Both the position numbers and the translations under genes were made by a program. DNA of 46,253 bases from an uncultured Eubacteriales bacterium (GTDB taxonomy: Bacteria; Bacillota; Clostridia; Oscillospirales; Oscillospiraceae): positions 1 through 46,253 of the forward strand of contig ONOL01000010.1 of the NCBI GenBank assembly GCA_900319465.1, given 5' to 3'. Positions 33,966-42,413 of the stretch are shown one piece after another; the first letter of the stretch is position 1, and each line of letters starts with the position of its first letter. The notes under the pieces were generated by a model. It was not told the DNA's origin, made no database searches, and was given only the letters and a program-made list of their open reading frames with translations.

Positions 33966-36881
33966 ATGCTGAAACTGAAGGAAATCAAAAAGGATTATAC
34001 GGTCGGCGGCTCCGCCGTTCACGCGCTCAAAGGGGTAAACCTGTCGTTTCGGGAAAACGAGTTTGTCGCCATCCTCGGCCACTCCGGCTGCGGCAAGACC
34101 ACGCTGCTGAACATCATCGGCGGTCTCGACCAGTACAGCGCGGGCGACCTTATCATCAACGGAAAATCCACGAAAAACTATTCGGACGCCGACTGGGACG
34201 CCTATCGCAACCACTCCGTCGGCTTTGTGTTCCAGTCCTACAACCTGATCCCGCATCAGACGGTCCTGTCCAACGTAGAGCTTGCGCTGACGCTTTCGGG
34301 CGTCGCGCCTGCCGAGCGCCGTGCGCGCGCCGTTGAGGCGCTTGAGAAGGTGGGGCTCGGCGACCAGATCCACAAGAAGCCCAATCAGATGTCCGGCGGC
34401 CAGATGCAGCGCGTCGCCATCGCGAGGGCGCTCGTCAACGATCCGGACATTCTGCTGGCGGACGAACCCACGGGCGCGCTTGACTCGGATACCTCCGTGC
34501 AGATCATGGAGATCCTGCGCGAGATCGCAAAAAACAAGCTCATCATCATGGTGACCCATAACCCGGAGCTTGCGGAGGGCTACGCCAGCCGGACCATCCG
34601 TTTGAAGGACGGCCTCATCGTGGGCGACAGCGACCCCTTCGAGGCGCCTGACGATCTGAAAACCGGCGCCGCCCTGAAAAAGACGTCCATGAGCTTTTTC
34701 ACGGCGCTTGCGCTGTCCATGAACAATCTGATGACCAAAAAAGCGCGCACGATCCTCACGGCATTCGCCGGGAGCATCGGCATTATCGGCATCGCGCTTA
34801 TCATGTCGCTTTCCAACGGCGTCCAGAACTACATCAACAAGGTGCAGGAGGATACGCTTTCCAGCTACCCGATCACGATCCGGGCCGAGAGTGTGGATAT
34901 GACGAGCCTGATGACCTCGCTCATGGGCGTTCAAGCGGAAAACAACGGCACGAGCCACGAGAAGGACGCCGTTTATTCCAGCTCGGTCATGTACGATATG
35001 GTAAACTCTCTCGTTTCCGCCGATCTGGAGACCAACAACCTCAAGGCCTTCAAGAAGTATATTGAAAACGAAAACAGCGAGATCGCGCCGTATATCAGCT
35101 CGGTGCAGTACTCCTACGACGTTGATATCATTCCCTATGCCGAGGACGGGAACGGTCACATTGCCCGTACCGACGCGACCGATGTGATGCAGGCGGCCAT
35201 GTCCGCCGCTTTCGGCGGTGACTATTCCAACTATTTTTCCACCTACGGGCGCCTGTACAGCAGGATGGATGTCTGGATCGAGATGCTGCCCGGCGAAAAC
35301 GGGGAGCTGATCAATCCGCTGCTTGAAAAACAGTATGACCTGCTTTACGGAAGCTGGCCGAAGTCTTTCGACGAGGTCGTGCTCGTGGTGGACGAGAATA
35401 ACGAGATCTCCGATCTTGTCCTCTACTCGCTGGGGCTGAAGGCCAACGATGAGATCTCCAGCAATATGGAGCTTTTTATGGCGCAGGAGACGATGGAGAG
35501 CGCGGCCGAGAGCTGGAGCTATGAGGAAATCTGCGGAATGTCCTTCCGCTATGTTTTCCCGGCGGACAAGTACCGGTACGATGAGGAGAAAGGGGAGTAC
35601 ATCGACCTGAGCGCGGAAGAGCTGGGCCTGCGCACACTGTTCAACAACGGGCTTTCGCTCAAGGTCGTGGGCGTCGTGCGGCAAAGCAGTGAAGCGCTCT
35701 CCGGCATGCTCTCCGGCGCGGTGGGCTATACCCATGCGCTTGTCGAGCATATCATGGCGGAAGCCGAAACGAAGGATCTGGTAAAGCGCCAGCTTGAGGA
35801 CCCGGAGCACGAGGTCTTTACGGGCCTGCCCTTCCTCGACAAGGAGGACGAGGCGCTGACCAACGACCGCAAAATTGCCGCGGCGAAGGATTATATCGCG
35901 GCGGCCGATGATCGGACGATCGCAGAGCTGTATGTGAAATACATGAGCGAGCCGGAGGACTCCTACGTGCAGGAGCTGATCGGCGAGCAGATGAAGGACA
36001 TAAGCCGCGAAGACATTGAAAAGCTCGTCACGGATTCGTATCCCGAGTACCGCTCCGTGCTTGGACAGATGGATGACGAGACGCTGGACAACTACATGAG
36101 CCAGATGCTCACCCAGCAGGCAAAGGAGCAGTACGCCGTGCAGATGCGCGCACTATACGAGAAGCTCCCCGATGCGGAGCTGGTGCAGAATTTTTCCATG
36201 CTGTCGCTGGAGGACGACGACTACCTCTGGATCTACAACAACGCCATGCCGCCCGTCTTCTCCTCCTCCACGCTGAAGGATACGCTCAAGAAGCTGGGAT
36301 ACGTCGACCTGGAAACGCCCAGCACGATCAACCTGTACGCCTCTACCTTTGAGAACAAGGACAAGATTGCCGACGCGATCAAGGCCTACAACGACTCGGT
36401 GGACGAGGGGGATCAGATCAGCTATACCGATATGGTGGCGCTGCTGATGAGCTCGATCACCACCATCATAAACGCCATCAGTTACGTGCTTATCGCCTTT
36501 GTCGCCATTTCGCTGGTCGTTTCCTCGATCATGATCGGCATCATCACCTATATCAGTGTACTGGAGCGGACGAAAGAGATCGGCATCCTGCGTGCGATCG
36601 GCGCTTCGAAACGGGATGTCTCCCGTGTCTTCAATGCCGAGACCTTTATCATCGGCTTTGCTGCCGGCGCCATCGGCATCGGCATCACAGCGCTGCTGAA
36701 CATTCCGATCAACGTCATCGTCCACGATCTGACCGGCATTCAGACGCTCAATTCCGCGCTGCCGTGGGTAGGCGCGATCAGCCTTGTGCTCATGAGTATC
36801 ACGCTGACCTTTATCGCCGGCCTGATCCCCTCGGGGCTTGCCGCGAAGAAAGATCCCGTGGAGGCGCTCCGGACGGAATAA
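33966..36881 (+). CDS. Fused ABC ATPase-permease of the MacB/FtsX type
   Basis: This 971-residue protein joins an N-terminal ATPase (about 1-235) to a permease of the MacB/FtsX family. The ATPase has Walker A GHSGCGKTT, signature MSGGQMQRVAIARAL and Walker B LLADEPTGALDSD. A transmembrane helix at about 260-285 (FAGSIGIIGIALIMSL) is followed by a very large extracytoplasmic region of about 520 residues. Three C-terminal helices carry the FtsX motif ERTKEIGILRAIGASKRDVSRVF. Such proteins act as mechanotransmission exporters for peptides, lipoproteins or antibiotics rather than classic channels. The big acidic ectodomain is unusual in size. GCGGAAGGAT lies close to the start. No two-component system is adjacent, so the substrate is open. 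Confidence 0.9.
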   Translation: MLKLKEIKKDYTVGGSAVHALKGVNLSFRENEFVAILGHSGCGKTTLLNIIGGLDQYSAGDLIINGKSTKNYSDADWDAYRNHSVGFVFQSYNLIPHQTVLSNVELALTLSGVAPAERRARAVEALEKVGLGDQIHKKPNQMSGGQMQRVAIARALVNDPDILLADEPTGALDSDTSVQIMEILREIAKNKLIIMVTHNPELAEGYASRTIRLKDGLIVGDSDPFEAPDDLKTGAALKKTSMSFFTALALSMNNLMTKKARTILTAFAGSIGIIGIALIMSLSNGVQNYINKVQEDTLSSYPITIRAESVDMTSLMTSLMGVQAENNGTSHEKDAVYSSSVMYDMVNSLVSADLETNNLKAFKKYIENENSEIAPYISSVQYSYDVDIIPYAEDGNGHIARTDATDVMQAAMSAAFGGDYSNYFSTYGRLYSRMDVWIEMLPGENGELINPLLEKQYDLLYGSWPKSFDEVVLVVDENNEISDLVLYSLGLKANDEISSNMELFMAQETMESAAESWSYEEICGMSFRYVFPADKYRYDEEKGEYIDLSAEELGLRTLFNNGLSLKVVGVVRQSSEALSGMLSGAVGYTHALVEHIMAEAETKDLVKRQLEDPEHEVFTGLPFLDKEDEALTNDRKIAAAKDYIAAADDRTIAELYVKYMSEPEDSYVQELIGEQMKDISREDIEKLVTDSYPEYRSVLGQMDDETLDNYMSQMLTQQAKEQYAVQMRALYEKLPDAELVQNFSMLSLEDDDYLWIYNNAMPPVFSSSTLKDTLKKLGYVDLETPSTINLYASTFENKDKIADAIKAYNDSVDEGDQISYTDMVALLMSSITTIINAISYVLIAFVAISLVVSSIMIGIITYISVLERTKEIGILRAIGASKRDVSRVFNAETFIIGFAAGAIGIGITALLNIPINVIVHDLTGIQTLNSALPWVGAISLVLMSITLTFIAGLIPSGLAAKKDPVEALRTE

Positions 36882-36893
36882 CAATTACCAAAC

Positions 36894-36929
36894 GAAAAAA
36901 GATCCCCCGGCCGCAAAGGCCGGGGGATC
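36894..36929 (-). terminator. Terminator of the flavoprotein-hypA unit
   Basis: A perfect 12-bp GC-rich stem pairs 36901-36912 with 36918-36929. On the minus strand it is followed by TTTTTT (complement of 36895-36900). It lies five bases past the hypA stop and may also block readthrough from the ABC gene. Confidence 0.9.
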
Positions 36930-36933
36930 ACTG

Positions 36934-37278
36934 TCACATGGCTTCGATCTCTTTGATATTGTATTCGTTTCCGGTGACAAGGAAGGTGTTTCCGCTCTGG
37001 CAGTACGGGCAGATCTTTTTGTACACCATGGTGGGGTAGGTCTTGCCGCAGTCCTGGCAGTAGGTAACGGCCTCGAGCTTCTCGATTTTCAGCTCGGTGT
37101 TCCGGAAGTGCTCCGTCTTGGCGCGGGCGTACGCCCAGAAGTCCTGCAGGTATTCGGGAATGATGCCGCTGACCTCGCCGACCTCCAGCGTGATGGACCC
37201 GACCTGCTTCAGGTCGTTTTCCACCATGAGCTTTTCGACCGTGTCGATCACATAATAGATGGTTCCGAGCTCGTGCAT
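36934..37278 (-). CDS. hypA: HypA-like nickel/zinc metallochaperone
   Basis: This 114-residue protein resembles HypA, which delivers nickel to [NiFe] hydrogenase and urease. The N terminus MHELG carries the Met-His-Glu nickel-binding start. The zinc ribbon CQDCGKTYP...CPYCQSGN supplies four cysteines. The start codon shares one base with the upstream gene's stop (TAATG), so translation is coupled to the flavoprotein. No hypB-F, hydrogenase or urease genes lie in the window, so the client is unclear; it might act only as a zinc-ribbon partner of the flavoprotein (inference). Confidence 0.88.
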   Translation of the reverse strand: MHELGTIYYVIDTVEKLMVENDLKQVGSITLEVGEVSGIIPEYLQDFWAYARAKTEHFRNTELKIEKLEAVTYCQDCGKTYPTMVYKKICPYCQSGNTFLVTGNEYNIKEIEAM

Positions 37279-39986
37279 TATTTACCCTTGCGAATGATGC
37301 GCACGACCTGTTTGCCCGCATACTTGAGCATGGGGCCGACCTTGTCCTCGCAGCGGACCATGTTGGAGGCTTCCGGCACGTCGCGCTCGAGGTGGATCGC
37401 GTCGAACATGCAGCGCGTGGTGCACAGGCCGCAGCCGATGCAGCGGTTCGGGTCGACCACGCTCACGCCGCAGCCCAGGCAGCGGGAGGCTTCCGCCTTG
37501 ACCTGCTCCTCGGTGAAGGTGAGCCGGTCATGCTCGAAGGACTTGGCCTTGGCCGGATCGTGCAGCACCTTCTGACGGGCGGGACGGTCGAAGCAGTCGA
37601 CGCCGAGGACCAGATCGTCCTTATCCAGCTCGTAGAACTCACGCAGATTGCGCCCGACAGTCAGGCTCTGGCCGTCCTGGACAAAGCGGTGCAGGGACTC
37701 GGCGCCCTCGCGGCCGGCGGCGATCGCGTCGATCGCAAACTTCGGGCCGGTGTAGACGTCGCCGCCGACAAAGATGTCGTCCTGCTCGGTTTGGTAGGTA
37801 ATGGGATCGGCAATGGCGTTGCCCTTCTTGCCGGTCTTCAGCGCGCCGATATCGAGCTTGCCCCAGTCGATGGTCTGGCCGACGGCGGCGATGACGGAAT
37901 CGACCTCGATGGTCTCAAACCTGCCGGTGCCGACGGGCTTGCGGCGGCCCTTCTCGTCAGGCTCGCCCAGCTCCATGATCTCGACCTTGAGCGCCTTGAC
38001 CTTGCCGTCTTCGCCGATCATCTCCACGGGAGCGTTGAGGAAGCAGAACTTCACACCCTCTTCGCGGGCTTCGGCAACCTCTTCCTTGTCGGCGGGCATC
38101 TCGTCCTCGCTGCGGCGGTAGATGACATAGGTCTCCGCGCCGAGGCGGACCGCGGTGCGGCAGACGTCCATCGCGACATTGCCGCCGCCGATGACCGCGC
38201 ACTTTTTGCCGACTGCGGGCTTGCTGCCGAGGTTGACCTCGCGCAGGAAGCCGACGCCGCCGAACACGCCCTCCAGCTCTTCGCCGGGGATGTTGAGCCT
38301 GGCGCTGTTCTGCGCGCCGATGGCAATGTAGAAGCCCTTGAAGCCCTCACCGCGAAGCTGCTCGATGGTGACGTCCTTGCCGACTTCGGTGTTCATCCGG
38401 AACTTGACACCCATCTTCTCAAGCACTTCGATCTCACCCTTGAGGGCGGAGCGGTCAAGGCGGTAGCTGGGGATGCCCATGATGAGCATGCCGCCGGGGG
38501 CCGGGTTGCGGTCAAAGACCGTGACTTTCCGATAGCCCATGCGCGCGAGATAGTAGGCGCAGCTCAGACCCGCGGGGCCGGCGCCGATGATGGCAACCTT
38601 CTCCTCGTAGGGCTTGTCGATGGGACGGCGGTACAGGGGGGCGGGAACGTAGCGTTCCTCGCTCTTCAGATCCTGCTCGGCAATGAACTTCTTGATCTCG
38701 TCGATGGCAAGCGCCTTGTCGAGCGCGCCGCGGGTGCAGGCGTCCTCGCAGCGGCGGTTGCAGACGTAGCCGCAGACGGAGGGGAAGGGGTTATCCTGCT
38801 TGATGAGCTTGAGCGCGTCCAGATAACGGCCTTCCTTGGCCAGCTGGATGTAACCCTGGATAGCGATGTGGGCGGGGCAGGCGGTCTTGCAGGGGGCGGT
38901 GCCGGATTCGTGGCAGTTCTTGCGGTTGTCGTAGACGTAGTTTGGGTTCCACTTCTCCTTGCCCCACTTGAGGCCGGAGGGGAGCTCCTGTTTGGAATAC
39001 TGGACCTCGCCCTGCTTGGTGCAGAGCTTCTGACCCAGCTTGACGGCGCCGGCCGGGCAGACCTCGACACATTTGCCGCAGGCCACGCACTTTTCCTTTT
39101 CCACGTGGGCGCGATAGGCGGAGGCGGAGAGGTTCGGGGTATTGAAGTACTGGCTCGTGCGCAGGGCGAAGCAGACGCCCACGTCGCAGTTGCACAGGCC
39201 GAAGATCTTGTCCGAGCCGTCGATGTTCGTGGTCTGATGGACGTAACCGTTGTCCTCGGCGCGCTGGCAGATGGCGAGCGCCTCTTCCTTGGTGATCGCG
39301 CGGCCCTTGCCGGTATCGATCAGATACTGGGCAAAATCGCCCAGGCCGATGCAGCAGTCGTCCTGAATCTCGCCGGAGCCCTGTCCGAACAGGCGGCGGG
39401 CGTTGCGGCAGGAGCAGTAACCGACGGAAAGCTTGCCGTCGTACTTGTCCAGCCAGTGGGAGATATGCTCAATGGAAACGGACTTGTTCTCGTGCTGGAT
39501 GGCCTTCTCCACGGGGAGGACGTGCATGCCGATGCCGTCGCCGCCGGGAGGGATCAGGTGGGTCTTGCCTTCGAGGGGCAGGAAGGTCATTTTATCGAAG
39601 CTCTCAGCCAGCTCGGGATATTTCTCGACCTGCCATCTGACCATGTTGGTCATCTCGGCGATGCCGGGAACAAAGAGCTGGACATACCACTGCTTCTCAT
39701 GCCGGGGATTCTCCCAATGATACTCGACGATACCGTGCATGGCGGCGTCGGTGAGCAGTTCCTCGATCTTCTCCTCGCTCTTGCCCGTGAGCTTTGCGAT
39801 CTCAGCGGTCGTCTTGGGCTTGCGCAGACCCATTTTCAGCATGACCTCCGCGATCTCGTCGCTGGTACATGCGCGGTCAAGGATGATGTACTCGGGGTCC
39901 GTCTCGGTCAGGCGCTTGATGCCGAACTTGTACGGCAGGCGGTCGGTGATCATTTTGCCAAGGTCAAACAGAATCTCTCTTGCCAT
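37278..39986 (-). CDS. Multidomain Fe-S/FAD NAD(P)H oxidoreductase
   Basis: This 902-residue cytoplasmic protein starts with a winged-helix-like region (about 35-95, KPKTTAEIAKLTGKSEEKIEELL). An Fe-S domain follows with cysteines C191, C193, C211, C212, C265, C267 and C272. Next come a 4Fe-4S ferredoxin motif (CVACGKCVEVCP, 300-311) and a GltD-type cysteine region (CKTACPAHI, CGYVCNRRCEDACTRG). FAD (GAGPAGLSCAY, about 468) and NAD(P) (GGGNVAMD, about 600) Rossmann folds follow. C-terminal ferredoxin clusters are CLGCGVS and CIGCGLCTTRC. The GltD-like core moves electrons between NAD(P)H and Fe-S centres. AAAGGAG lies 8 bases before the ATG. It is first of a two-gene unit with hypA. Confidence 0.88.
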   Translation of the reverse strand: MAREILFDLGKMITDRLPYKFGIKRLTETDPEYIILDRACTSDEIAEVMLKMGLRKPKTTAEIAKLTGKSEEKIEELLTDAAMHGIVEYHWENPRHEKQWYVQLFVPGIAEMTNMVRWQVEKYPELAESFDKMTFLPLEGKTHLIPPGGDGIGMHVLPVEKAIQHENKSVSIEHISHWLDKYDGKLSVGYCSCRNARRLFGQGSGEIQDDCCIGLGDFAQYLIDTGKGRAITKEEALAICQRAEDNGYVHQTTNIDGSDKIFGLCNCDVGVCFALRTSQYFNTPNLSASAYRAHVEKEKCVACGKCVEVCPAGAVKLGQKLCTKQGEVQYSKQELPSGLKWGKEKWNPNYVYDNRKNCHESGTAPCKTACPAHIAIQGYIQLAKEGRYLDALKLIKQDNPFPSVCGYVCNRRCEDACTRGALDKALAIDEIKKFIAEQDLKSEERYVPAPLYRRPIDKPYEEKVAIIGAGPAGLSCAYYLARMGYRKVTVFDRNPAPGGMLIMGIPSYRLDRSALKGEIEVLEKMGVKFRMNTEVGKDVTIEQLRGEGFKGFYIAIGAQNSARLNIPGEELEGVFGGVGFLREVNLGSKPAVGKKCAVIGGGNVAMDVCRTAVRLGAETYVIYRRSEDEMPADKEEVAEAREEGVKFCFLNAPVEMIGEDGKVKALKVEIMELGEPDEKGRRKPVGTGRFETIEVDSVIAAVGQTIDWGKLDIGALKTGKKGNAIADPITYQTEQDDIFVGGDVYTGPKFAIDAIAAGREGAESLHRFVQDGQSLTVGRNLREFYELDKDDLVLGVDCFDRPARQKVLHDPAKAKSFEHDRLTFTEEQVKAEASRCLGCGVSVVDPNRCIGCGLCTTRCMFDAIHLERDVPEASNMVRCEDKVGPMLKYAGKQVVRIIRKGK

Positions 39987-40142
39987 GAAAACGCTCCTTT
40001 CAGTCTCTCTGTAATGAATGGGATAAAACTGATATTATACACTCATACATATTAAGATTATCATACAATTCAAGAAATGTCACTATACAAATCCATCCTT
40101 ACTGCCGAATTTTTGTGCGTTTTGACGCCGCCCGATCCACGC

Positions 40143-40172
40143 TTGACGGCGGCAAGGAAAAAGCGGTATAGT
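40143..40172 (+). promoter_or_regulatory. Promoter of tex
   Basis: TTGACG (40143-40148) and TATAGT (40167-40172) are 18 bases apart, so the start site is near 40178. Confidence 0.75.
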
Positions 40173-40175
40173 AAG

Positions 40176-40210
40176 GATCGGCCTCCCGGCCTTGGCGTCC
40201 GGGAGCGATC
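40176..40210 (+). promoter_or_regulatory. 5' UTR hairpin of tex mRNA
   Basis: ctcccgg (40183-40189) pairs with ccgggag (40199-40205), and gatcg (40176-40180) pairs with cgatc (40206-40210), with a two-base bulge. It lies at the extreme 5' end of the predicted transcript and ends 11 bases before the tex ribosome binding site; there is no T-tract, so it is probably not a terminator. Confidence 0.5.
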
Positions 40211-40231
40211 TTATGAATCAAGAGGAAGTTC

Positions 40232-42397
40232 ATGGAAGAAATCATTCAGCAATTATCCGAGGAGCTTAAGCAGAGACCGGAGTATATCGGCAACGTGATC
40301 CGGCTGCTGGAGGAGGGGAACACCATCCCCTTTATCGCGCGCTACCGCAAAGAGCTGCACGGCTCGATGGACGATACGACGCTGCGCGCGCTGGAAACGA
40401 GGTTACAGTATCTGCGCGGCCTTCAGGAGCGGCGGGAGAGCGTCCTTGCCGCGATAGCGGAACAGGGGAAACTCACGGAGGAACTGGCCGCCTCCGTCCG
40501 CGCGGCAAAAACACTTGCAGAGCTGGAGGACCTTTACCGTCCCTATAAGCAGAAGCGCCGCACCCGTGCCACCGTCGCCAGGGAAAAGGGGCTGGAAGGC
40601 CTTGCGGAGGTCCTCTTCGCCCAGGGGAAGGACTGCCCGGCCCCACAGGAGGAGGCGGCGAAATATATCGATCCCGAGAAAGGCGTGAACACCGCACAAG
40701 ACGCGCTCGACGGCGCGGCCGACATTATCGCCGAGCGCATCAGCGACGACGCCGCGATCCGCGCTTCCCTCAGAAACCTGGTGGAGCGTGTCGGCGAGCT
40801 CCGTTCGGTCGCCGCAGCGGAGGAGGACAGCGTCTACCGTCTCTATTATGATTTCACTCAGCACGTCTCCCGCCTGCAGGGGCATCAGATCCTCGCCGTC
40901 AACCGCGGTGAGAAGGAAAAATTTCTCAAGGTTTCCCTGCGGCTTGATCACGATCTGGCCATGCAGACCGTTTGGCGCGCCGTCGTCGTTCCCGGGAGCA
41001 AGGCCATGCAGTTTGTCAGGGATGCGGCGCTGGACGCCTACGACCGGCTCATCTTCCCCTCGATCGAGCGTGAGACCCGCAGCGGCCTGACGGAACGCGC
41101 CTGCGAGGGAGCGATCGGCCAGTTCGCGCTGAATCTGCGCCCGCTGCTGATGCAGCCGCCCGTCAAGGGCAAGGTGACGATGGGGCTCGATCCCGGTTAC
41201 CGCATGGGCTGCAAGGTCGCCGTGGTGGACGGCACGGGGCGCGTGCTGGATACGGCGGTGGTCTATCCCACCTACGGCGAGCGTCAGAAGGAGGAGGCCA
41301 TCGAAAAGCTTTCGTCCCTTGTGCGAAAATACGGCGTGGAGCATATCGCCATCGGAAACGGCACGGCCAGCCGGGAGACCGAGCAGACGGCGGTGGAGCT
41401 GATCCGCCGGGAACAGGAGAAGGGGAAGGAGCTCAGCTACATGATCGTATCGGAAGCCGGGGCTTCCGTCTACTCCGCGAGCAAACTCGGCGCAGAGGAG
41501 TTTCCGCAGTTCGATGTGAACCTGCGCTCCGCCGTCTCTATCGCGAGACGGCTGCAGGATCCGCTGGCCGAGCTGGTGAAGATCGAGCCGAAGGCCATCG
41601 GCGTCGGCCAGTACCAGCACGATATGCCGGAAAAGGAGCTGGACCAGGCGCTGGACGCTGTCGTGGAGGACTGCGTCAACGCGGTAGGCGTGGACGTTAA
41701 CACGGCCTCGCCCTCGCTGCTGCGAAGGGTCTCCGGTCTCACGGCGGCGACCGCGAAGAACATCGTACGCTACCGGGAGGAAAACGGCGCCTTCCTCTCG
41801 CGCAGCCAACTGCAGAAGGTGCCGAAGCTCGGGCCGAAGGCTTTCCAGCAGGCGGCAGGCTTCCTGCGCGTACCGGAGAGCAAAAACGTCCTGGACAATA
41901 CGGCGGTGCACCCGGAGTCTTATACGGCGGCAAAGAAGCTGCTCGGACTGCTCGGCTATTCGGAAGCGGATCTGAAGGCCGGACGGCTCGGCGACCTGCC
42001 CGGGCGCCTGAAGGTCTACGGCGCGGAGAACGCGGCGCGGGAGCTGGCGATCGGCCTGCCCACGCTGAAAGACGTTGCGGCGGAGCTGCAAAAGCCCGGC
42101 CGCGACATTCGGGACTCCCTGCCGCAGCCGATCCTGCGCACGGATGTGCTTTCGACCAGTGACCTCAAACCAGGCATGATCCTCAGCGGCACCGTGCGCA
42201 ACGTCATCGACTTCGGCGCTTTTGTGGATATCGGCGTCCATCAGGACGGCCTTGTTCACATTTCCCAGATCTGCGACCGCTTTATCCGCCATCCCTCCGA
42301 AGCGCTCTCCGTCGGGGACGTGGTTGAGGTCAAGGTACTGGATGTGGATGAAAAGAAAAAACGAATCAGCCTGTCCATCAAGCAGGCGAAAGTATAA
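40232..42397 (+). CDS. tex: Tex-family S1 RNA-binding protein
   Basis: This 721-residue RNA-binding protein is linked in other bacteria to transcription and transcript fate. The N-terminal Tex region (EEGNTIPFIARYRKEL, LEDLYRPYKQKRRTRA) is followed by a YqgF/RuvX-like domain (GLDPGYRMGCKVAVVD). Tandem helix-hairpin-helix repeats (VDVNTASPSLLRRVSGL, KVPKLGPKAFQQAAGFLRV) and a C-terminal S1 domain (GMILSGTVRNVIDFGAFVDIG, DGLVHISQI, KKKRISLSIKQAK) complete it. The length is standard for the family. The AGAGGAAG site is close to the ATG. A dipeptidase gene follows after 16 bases. Confidence 0.94.
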   Translation: MEEIIQQLSEELKQRPEYIGNVIRLLEEGNTIPFIARYRKELHGSMDDTTLRALETRLQYLRGLQERRESVLAAIAEQGKLTEELAASVRAAKTLAELEDLYRPYKQKRRTRATVAREKGLEGLAEVLFAQGKDCPAPQEEAAKYIDPEKGVNTAQDALDGAADIIAERISDDAAIRASLRNLVERVGELRSVAAAEEDSVYRLYYDFTQHVSRLQGHQILAVNRGEKEKFLKVSLRLDHDLAMQTVWRAVVVPGSKAMQFVRDAALDAYDRLIFPSIERETRSGLTERACEGAIGQFALNLRPLLMQPPVKGKVTMGLDPGYRMGCKVAVVDGTGRVLDTAVVYPTYGERQKEEAIEKLSSLVRKYGVEHIAIGNGTASRETEQTAVELIRREQEKGKELSYMIVSEAGASVYSASKLGAEEFPQFDVNLRSAVSIARRLQDPLAELVKIEPKAIGVGQYQHDMPEKELDQALDAVVEDCVNAVGVDVNTASPSLLRRVSGLTAATAKNIVRYREENGAFLSRSQLQKVPKLGPKAFQQAAGFLRVPESKNVLDNTAVHPESYTAAKKLLGLLGYSEADLKAGRLGDLPGRLKVYGAENAARELAIGLPTLKDVAAELQKPGRDIRDSLPQPILRTDVLSTSDLKPGMILSGTVRNVIDFGAFVDIGVHQDGLVHISQICDRFIRHPSEALSVGDVVEVKVLDVDEKKKRISLSIKQAKV

Positions 42398-42413
42398 CAG
42401 GAGGAAAGGAAAG

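Noticed and set aside
36901-36929. CRISPR-like or repeat array units
   Set aside because: The palindromes seen across the window are single terminator stems with no regular spacing or repeated units.
39987-40075. Promoter for the flavoprotein gene on the minus strand
   Set aside because: A TATAAT is present in the AT-rich region, but no -35 box sits at 16-18 bases, so I did not list it as a feature.
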